A stretch of 6,228 nt of DNA from a bacterium UBA2219 (GTDB lineage Bacteria; Desulfobacterota; Deferrimicrobia; Deferrimicrobiales; Deferrimicrobiaceae), in NCBI GenBank assembly GCA_002327765.1, contig DCUH01000052.1:511-6738 (forward strand). Reading direction: 5' to 3'. The position numbers and the translations under genes were made by a program. Positions 1-6,228 of this stretch are shown piece by piece. Positions within the stretch are counted from its first letter, which is position 1; every line of letters starts with the position of its first letter. Under the pieces are notes generated by a model that did not search any database, was not told where the DNA came from, and was given only the letters and a program-made list of their open reading frames with translations.

Positions 1-2512
<2,512 letters not shown>

Positions 2513-2518
2513 GGCCGC

Positions 2519-3577
2519 ATGCGGCGCCTTCTCCTCGCAGCGCTCGTCTTCCTGCTGTCGCTCCCCGTCGCCGCGGTCGCGCCGCTCGCCGCGGAGACCG
2601 GCGTCGTCGAGGAGATCTCCGACGGCGACACCCTTTGGGTCGTCATCGACGGCGCCCGTGCGACGGTCCGGCTGATCGGCATCGACGCCCCCGAGCGTAA
2701 CCACCCGACCATCGGGAAGGAATACTACGGCGACGAGTCGGCTGCGTTCCTGTCCTCCCTGTGCCTCGGCAAAACCGTCCGGCTGGAAAAGGGCGAGGAG
2801 GACGTCGACCGGTACAACCGCCTTCTCCGGTTCGTCTTCCTCGCCCCGCCCGACGGCCGCCTGCTGAACCTCGAGATGGTCCGGGCCGGCATGGCCCGCG
2901 CCTACACCCGGTTCCCCTTTTCCCGCCGCGACGAGTTCGTCGAGGCGGAAAACCTCGCCCGGCGCGACGGCAGGGGGCTCTGGAAGGACGGCGGCTCAGC
3001 GGAGGCGAGATGGCTGGTGGCCTCCAAGGCCCGCAGCGTCGAGGTCTACCCTTCCGGGGGAGGGGCCTACGTCGTGTCCCACCGCGGCTGGGTGCGCGAC
3101 GGGACGGAACGCGGGAACCTGGCGAGGGAGATAGAATGGGTGCTGAAGGCCCGGGCGGAAAGCTCGGACGCGGAATTTGCCCGCCGGGCCCGCGAACGCG
3201 GATACCGGCCGGTCGATCCGGCCGTGGACGCCTCCTCCCCCGGTCCCCGAGCCTTTCCGGGCGCCCCCGGGACCCGCGGCGTTAACGCCGTCTCCTGGGA
3301 GGAAGCCAATCGTCACGTCGACGAGCGGATCGCGGTCGAGGGGACCATCGTCAGGACGCACCGGACGTCGACCATGCTCTACCTCAATTTTCACACGAAC
3401 TGGAAGCGCTACCTGACGCTCGCCATCCCCGCGAAGGACCTTCCCCTGTTCCCCCGGGACCCGGAGGCCGCCTTCATGGGGAAGAAGGTCCGAGCGCGGG
3501 GCGAGGTCACCCTTTACAAGGGCCGGCTCGAGATGGTCGTCCGGGACCCCCGGAACCTCGAGATCCTGCCGAAATAA
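2519..3577 (+). CDS. Secreted thermonuclease-family (SNase-like) protein with C-terminal OB-fold-like domain
   Basis: This is predicted to be an exported, calcium-dependent nuclease related to staphylococcal nuclease. Residues 1-25 form a signal peptide (RR, then a Leu/Ala/Val-rich core, then APLAA before E26). The SNase domain spans about 28-158. Its catalytic set is complete: D35 and D37 in SDGDT, R51, D56 and E59 in VRLIGIDAPE, and R101 in DRYNR, corresponding to D19, D21, R35, D40, E43 and R87 of the Staphylococcus enzyme. After a linker of about 100 residues, the C-terminal part (258-352) resembles an OB-fold of the nucleic-acid-binding kind, with VEGTIVRTHRT, LYLNFH-NWKRYLTLAIP and KKVRARGEVTLYKGRLEMVV. 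At 352 residues it is about twice the length of a bare nuclease. The ATG at 2519 is 6 bp after the ppiD stop and has only a weak ribosome-binding site, which suggests translational coupling. The nuclease call is strong; the C-terminal domain assignment is an inference from pattern. Confidence 0.9.
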   Translation: MRRLLLAALVFLLSLPVAAVAPLAAETGVVEEISDGDTLWVVIDGARATVRLIGIDAPERNHPTIGKEYYGDESAAFLSSLCLGKTVRLEKGEEDVDRYNRLLRFVFLAPPDGRLLNLEMVRAGMARAYTRFPFSRRDEFVEAENLARRDGRGLWKDGGSAEARWLVASKARSVEVYPSGGGAYVVSHRGWVRDGTERGNLAREIEWVLKARAESSDAEFARRARERGYRPVDPAVDASSPGPRAFPGAPGTRGVNAVSWEEANRHVDERIAVEGTIVRTHRTSTMLYLNFHTNWKRYLTLAIPAKDLPLFPRDPEAAFMGKKVRARGEVTLYKGRLEMVVRDPRNLEILPK

Positions 3578-3637
3578 GCCCGCGAGGATCGCGGAGCCGA
3601 CGGATGCCGCTTGCGCCGAAAAGGGCTGTCCCCTTCA

Positions 3638-3673
3638 CTCGCTGGCCGCAGCTATCCGGCTGCGGCCAGCGAG
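3638..3673. repeat. Perfect 15-bp inverted repeat with 6-base loop
   Basis: CTCGCTGGCCGCAGC (3638-3652) and GCTGCGGCCAGCGAG (3659-3673) are exact reverse complements around the loop TATCCG. It starts 60 bases after the nuclease stop codon. It could slow or end transcription from ppiD-nuclease, but only scattered Ts follow (CGTGCCTTATCGTTTGC), so a classic Rho-independent terminator is doubtful. A REP-like element is the other reading. Just upstream, AAGGG (3621-3625) and CCCTT (3631-3635) form a small extra palindrome containing CTGTCCCC. Confidence 0.75.
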
Positions 3674-3920
3674 CGTGCCTTATCGTTTGCTTTCCCGGCC
3701 TTCGTCATCCCCTATTGGTCATCGGATGCTTCCGCCTATTAAAGAAAACGGGGGCTTCGCTGAACTTCGCGGTAACCTTGAAGGCCATGGAGGGCCAAAT
3801 GCCGCGGGCGCCATGGATGGCGCAGGAGCGGCTCGTTCAGGAGACACCCTTTCGGCGCATGCGGAATCATGGCGCTCCGCGATCCTTGAGGCCGCCACTT
3901 CCAGAGGGACAAGCCACCCA

Positions 3921-3950
3921 AGACACAGGCCACAAGAGACACAGGCCACA
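3921..3950 (+). repeat. Two-copy tandem repeat, 14 identical bases at a 16-base period
   Basis: AGACACAGGCCACA occurs at 3921-3934 and again at 3937-3950, separated by AG. A related fragment, AAGCCACCCA, precedes it at 3911-3920. The CACAG-rich style resembles short degenerate spacer repeats seen between genes in many bacteria. Two copies are too few and too close to be a CRISPR array. Confidence 0.7.
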
Positions 3951-4012
3951 GAGGAGAACTTCTCTACGGATGGTACGTACGGAAAAGCTATCTATATAGG
4001 GGCGAGCGGGTT

Positions 4013-4062
4013 CGGGGGACACTCTTGGTTCAAACCCGGGCGGAGGGAAAGAGTGTCCCCCG
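4013..4062. repeat. Perfect 14-bp inverted repeat with 22-base loop
   Basis: CGGGGGACACTCTT (4013-4026) is exactly complementary to AAGAGTGTCCCCCG (4049-4062). The loop contains GGTTCAAACCC followed by a GC-rich stretch. There is no adjacent T-run on either strand. The arms resemble the palindromic units that RAYT (REP-associated tyrosine transposase) families mobilise, and the TGTCCCC core also appears in the palindrome at 3621-3635. This mobile-repeat reading is an inference. Confidence 0.7.
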
Positions 4063-4097
4063 CCCAGTTAATATGAAGCTATGTTTACTGATTCGCT

Positions 4098-4155
4098 GGG
4101 GGTCCTGTCTGAAATGTTGTAGCCTGTGAGGCTACAACATTCCAGGAACACCCCC
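4098..4155. repeat. Long hairpin with perfect 13-bp inner stem and GGGGGT/ACCCCC outer arms
   Basis: AATGTTGTAGCCT (4113-4125) and AGGCTACAACATT (4129-4141) pair perfectly around the 3-base loop GTG. Beyond a one-base mismatch, CTG (4109-4111) pairs with CAG (4143-4145), and GGGGGT (4098-4103) pairs with ACCCCC (4150-4155). The nested layout suggests an insertion-sequence end or REP-like unit rather than a terminator, since neither side has a T-run. The inner stem is AT-richer than its surroundings. No transposase coding remnant is visible next to it. Confidence 0.65.
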
Positions 4156-4225
4156 CTCGCCGGAGCGATACCGCGAATCGTTAACGGCACACGCGTAAAT
4201 GACGCGGAAGTACGCCGCCCCGCAC

Positions 4226-4255
4226 AAAAGAACGGGGCCCCCTTCCGGGGGCCCC
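4226..4255 (-). terminator. Rho-independent terminator of the cytochrome gene
   Basis: A 9-bp all-GC stem, GGGGCCCCC (4234-4242) with GGGGGCCCC (4247-4255), has a four-base loop. On the minus strand the hairpin is followed by GTTCTTTTG (bases 4225-4233). It lies 28 bases past the cytochrome stop. The plus-strand side lacks Ts, so it should work leftward only. Its stem is identical to that of the terminator at 5614-5635. Confidence 0.85.
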
Positions 4256-4282
4256 TGATGGAGCGGCAGACGGTTTCGCGGA

Positions 4283-5476
4283 TCACTTCATCTTGAAATA
4301 GTACTCCGGGGTCCCCGAAACGGTCGGGCCGCCGGGGCGGCTCTGCCCCTTCCGGAAAGTGTGGCTCCTGACATACAGGTTGTCCGCGGTCCTTCCCGTT
4401 CCCGGCATGTACTTCTCGACCGTATAGGACGCATCGTGGCATTTCGAGCAACTGGCCCGCGGATCCTTCCTTGCGGTCTTCTTCCCGGCGTGCGGCGAGT
4501 GGCAGGTGAGGCAGCTCATCTCCCCGCCCTTGTGGTGCGAAGACTGCAGCCATTCCTGGTACTCCTGATGGTGCTTGGTCGCCTCGTACACGCCGGCTTC
4601 CTTCGCGACGTTGTCGAGGAGGAACATCCCCTTCAGGTCGCCCTTGTACTCGGCGTCGATCCTGTCTTCGGGCTGGACGCCGGGGATGATCACGTGATCG
4701 GGATACCATTTCGTCCAGTCGTCCGACGGCTTGAAGCTCTGGCCGACCTTCGGCGCCGGGAAGTCCTCCCGGGTGTTTCCCTGCGCGGACCGGTACATTT
4801 CGTTGTCGAGCCTGATGTGGCAATACCCGCAGACCCTCGATTGCTCGGCCGCCTTCTTCCCGGCGAAGTTCCAGATGTCCTTCTTCGACAGGCTCTTCAC
4901 GTGCTTCGCCCCGGGGCCGTGACATGACTCGCACCCGATGCCCAGCTCAGTCCACTCCGCCTTCTGGCTTTTCGGATCGGCCGGATCGTATTTCACGAGG
5001 CGGTAGCCCGTGGTATGGCAGGTGGCGCACATGGTTTCCCAGTCGTTCTTCTGGCCGTAGTTTTCCCACTTGCCGCTCATCCGGTTGAACTGCTTGTTCG
5101 CGAACTGGAGGTTCCCGGTCGTCTCGTTCCGGACCAGGTACCGCTGTTTCCAGTAGGACCCGACGACATACTCGACGTCCAGGACGCTGATCCTGCGCCC
5201 GGTGACGTTGGCCTTCTCCGGCCCGGGGTTCGCCCCGTCCGTCGCCCACTTCTCGACCGCGTCTTTCAGGATTCCTTCGTCCCGCTTCATCACCATCTTC
5301 GCGTGCCAAGTCCCCTTCCAGCTGTCGAACTCGGCAGCGTGGCACTTCCGGCACGCGTCGGAGCCCGCGTAACCGAGAGGATCACCCGTTTGCTTTTCCG
5401 CCGCGGACAGAACGCCGGCCAAGGCAACGGCCATCCAGACGAACACCATCACAAATACGGGGATCTTTCTGACCAT
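4283..5476 (-). CDS. Exported six-heme c-type cytochrome (cytochrome c554-like)
   Basis: This 397-residue protein should carry electrons in the periplasm or at the outer membrane. Residues 1-25 form a signal peptide (MVRKIP, hydrophobic core, GVLSAA). Six CXXCH heme sites follow: CRKCH 42-46, CATCH 150-154, CESCH 182-186, CGYCH 216-220, CLTCH 322-326 and CSKCH 343-347. Extra histidines that could be distal ligands include H58, H192, H261, H302/303, H314/315, H329 and H372. The pairing CATCHTTGY with GIGCESCHGPGAKH is typical of cytochrome c554/c-prime-type multiheme proteins in metal-reducing deltaproteobacteria. A ~100-residue heme-free stretch separates hemes 1 and 2, and another separates hemes 4 and 5. 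The start at 5476 is preferred over an in-frame ATG 16 codons upstream because it has AAGGAGAGGAG at the right distance and begins the signal peptide cleanly. The exact electron partner is unknown. It is flanked by its own promoter candidate and terminator. Confidence 0.92.
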   Translation of the reverse strand: MVRKIPVFVMVFVWMAVALAGVLSAAEKQTGDPLGYAGSDACRKCHAAEFDSWKGTWHAKMVMKRDEGILKDAVEKWATDGANPGPEKANVTGRRISVLDVEYVVGSYWKQRYLVRNETTGNLQFANKQFNRMSGKWENYGQKNDWETMCATCHTTGYRLVKYDPADPKSQKAEWTELGIGCESCHGPGAKHVKSLSKKDIWNFAGKKAAEQSRVCGYCHIRLDNEMYRSAQGNTREDFPAPKVGQSFKPSDDWTKWYPDHVIIPGVQPEDRIDAEYKGDLKGMFLLDNVAKEAGVYEATKHHQEYQEWLQSSHHKGGEMSCLTCHSPHAGKKTARKDPRASCSKCHDASYTVEKYMPGTGRTADNLYVRSHTFRKGQSRPGGPTVSGTPEYYFKMK

Positions 5477-5483
5477 GCGGGTT

Positions 5484-5494
5484 CTCCTCTCCTT
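5484..5494 (-). promoter_or_regulatory. Ribosome-binding site that fixes the cytochrome start
   Basis: Read on the minus strand, AAGGAGAGGAG ends 7 bases before the ATG at 5474-5476. This double Shine-Dalgarno-like motif supports that start over the ATG at 5524, which lies 48 bases further upstream. Confidence 0.8.
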
Positions 5495-5530
5495 CACGGG
5501 TTCACGTCGCCCAGCCGGATTCAATCCATA

Positions 5531-5558
5531 ATAATAAAGAGTATCGTACAGCTTTCAA
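5531..5558 (-). promoter_or_regulatory. Candidate sigma-70-type promoter for the cytochrome gene
   Basis: On the minus strand TTGAAA (5553-5558) and TATTAT (5531-5536) are separated by 16 bases. The -10 matches TATAAT at five of six positions and the -35 matches at four. A second, weaker pair, TTGAAA (5565-5570) with TACGAT (5543-5548), lies 12 bases upstream. Transcription from the main site would start near 5524, which also argues that the ATG there is not the translation start. The stretch is AT-rich compared with its surroundings. Confidence 0.5.
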
Positions 5559-5604
5559 ACGCCGTTTCAAGGATTTTTCCCAAGGAAGATTTCCCGTATG
5601 CCGG

Positions 5605-5635
5605 AAAAAAAACGGGGCCCCCTTTCGGGGGCCCC
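5605..5635 (-). terminator. Rho-independent terminator of hppA
   Basis: A 9-bp GC stem, GGGGCCCCC (5614-5622) with GGGGGCCCC (5627-5635), has loop TTTC on the plus strand. On the minus strand it is followed by G and then eight Ts (5605-5612), a textbook terminator. It lies 28 bases beyond the hppA stop codon and separates hppA from the cytochrome gene. Confidence 0.93.
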
Positions 5636-5663
5636 GGGCGAAGCGTTGCGGTTCGGCGGACCG

Positions 5664-6228
5664 CTACTCGCTCTTGATCCGCATCGCGTAGAACGACCGG
5701 TACACGAAGACCGTCGAGGCGAGGAAGAAGACCGCCGCCAGGAAATGGCTCAAGCCCGGATCGAGCGTGATCGCAAGCTCGACCGCCAGCAGACCGAACA
5801 GCGTCGTGAACTTGATGATGGGGTTCATGGCGACCGACGAGGTGTCCTTGAACGGGTCGCCCACGGTGTCGCCCACCACGCAGGCGTCGTGCAGGGCGGT
5901 CCCCTTCATGTTCAGCTCGGTCTCGACGATCTTCTTCGCGTTGTCCCAGGCGCCGCCGGCGTTGGCCATGAAGATCGCCTGGTAGAGGCCGAAGATCGCG
6001 ATCGAGATGAGGTACCCGATGAAATAGTAGTGGTTCAGGCACGCGAACGCCAGGGTGCTGAAGAAGACGCCGAGGAAGATGTTGAACATCCCCTTCTGCG
6101 CGTACTTGGTGCAGATCTCGACGACCTTCTTGCTGTCGGCGACCGACGCCCTCTCTCCCCCGCCTTCGAGCTTGATGTTCTGCTTGATGAACTCCACCGC
6201 CCGGTAGGCGCCGGTGGACACCGCCTGG
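5664..6228 (-). CDS. hppA: Membrane-bound ion-translocating pyrophosphatase, C-terminal part (cut by window edge)
   Basis: HppA splits pyrophosphate and uses the energy to pump H+ or Na+ across the cytoplasmic membrane. The last 187 residues are visible; the full protein is usually about 650-700 residues with 16 membrane spans, so roughly the last four are here: about 46-66, 69-90, 135-156 and 160-180 of the visible part. Between the middle pair lies the conserved cytoplasmic loop with NAGGAWDNAKK (89-99) and HDACVVGDTVGDPFKDTSS (113-131). The acidic residues and lysines in these motifs (D95, K98, K99, D120, D124, K127, D128) correspond to the pyrophosphate- and Mg2+-binding residues of characterised family members. 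The protein ends RIKSE with a TAG stop. The residue that decides potassium dependence and the ion-specificity gate lie outside the window, so H+ versus Na+ cannot be judged. The reading frame is intact to the edge. Confidence 0.96.
   Translation of the reverse strand, partial: QAVSTGAYRAVEFIKQNIKLEGGGERASVADSKKVVEICTKYAQKGMFNIFLGVFFSTLAFACLNHYYFIGYLISIAIFGLYQAIFMANAGGAWDNAKKIVETELNMKGTALHDACVVGDTVGDPFKDTSSVAMNPIIKFTTLFGLLAVELAITLDPGLSHFLAAVFFLASTVFVYRSFYAMRIKSE

Larger units (their letters stand above)
3578..4225. other. Intergenic region without a credible gene; rich in inverted repeats
   Basis: This ~650-base gap separates the convergent nuclease and cytochrome genes. Open frames here (for example 3604-3999 and 3675-4076 on the plus strand) have no family motifs, low-complexity composition and no proper ribosome-binding sites, so I do not call them. 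The region holds three strong perfect hairpins (3638-3673, 4013-4062, 4098-4155) and a tandem duplication (3921-3950), each listed separately. Weaker palindromes include GCGCCAT-GG-ATGGCGC at 3808-3823, GGCC-ATGGAG-GGCC at 3783-3796 and GTACGTAC at 3973-3980. Short AT-rich patches (about 3986-3998 and 4068-4092) break the GC-rich background. None of the hairpins has a T-run suitable for a plus-strand terminator, so how ppiD-nuclease transcription ends is unclear. Confidence 0.7.

Noticed and set aside
3921..3950. Possible CRISPR repeats
   Set aside because: Only two 14-base copies with a 2-base gap; no spacers of normal length and no cas genes.
4027..4037. GGTTCAAACCC resembling a tRNA T-arm
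   Set aside because: No acceptor stem, D-arm or anticodon arm can be built around it; it is just the loop of the 4013-4062 inverted repeat.
3604..4076. Plus-strand open frames of ~131 and ~133 codons after the nuclease gene
   Set aside because: They overlap each other in different frames, run across the hairpins, show no family motif and have no good ribosome-binding site; a GC-rich genome readily produces such frames by chance.
4098..4155. Integron attC site
   Set aside because: The arms lack the GTTRRRY/RYYYAAC core sites, and no integrase or gene cassette is nearby.
4068..4934. Minus-strand 288-codon open frame over the 3' half of the cytochrome
   Set aside because: It is an off-frame reading of the cytochrome, which has six heme motifs; the translation is rich in Arg and has no domain pattern.
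5477..5604. Possible cyclic di-GMP (GEMM) riboswitch upstream of the cytochrome, as known for some Geobacter cytochromes
   Set aside because: The leader is too short and I see none of the conserved GEMM core sequence; a plain promoter and ribosome-binding site explain the stretch.

Overview
The window is GC-rich and looks like a chromosomal segment from a deltaproteobacterium of the Desulfuromonadota/Geobacterales type. This is inferred from the gene mix: MreB with the N-terminus [20 protein letters not shown], a long PpiD-type chaperone, a secreted thermonuclease, a six-heme c-type cytochrome and a membrane-bound ion-pumping pyrophosphatase. No single marker fixes the genus.

Layout. Positions 1-496 (minus) hold the first 165 codons of mreB; the rest lies off the left edge. 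A 144-bp divergent spacer (497-640) carries overlapping candidate promoters for mreB and for a rightward gene pair. That pair is a PpiD/SurA_N-like periplasmic chaperone (641-2512) followed 6 bp later by a secreted thermonuclease-family protein with an extra C-terminal domain (2519-3577). From 3578 to about 4225 there is no credible gene; it holds three strong perfect inverted repeats and a short tandem duplication, and looks like a landing place for REP-like or mobile-element debris. Leftward again come a Rho-independent terminator (4226-4255), a hexaheme cytochrome c (4283-5476) with a clear ribosome-binding site and candidate promoter, a second and almost identical terminator (5605-5635), and the last 187 codons of hppA (5664-6228), cut by the right edge.

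Function. The genes are mostly envelope-related: cell shape (MreB), folding of exported proteins (PpiD), an exported nuclease, periplasmic or outer-surface electron transfer (multiheme cytochrome) and membrane energetics (HppA). The cytochrome and hppA are probably separate transcription units because each has its own terminator.

I found no strong evidence for a new defence, mobile or regulatory system. The least explained part is the hairpin-rich gap at 3600-4160. The twin terminators, the degenerate parvulin domain of PpiD and the two-domain nuclease are secondary points of interest.
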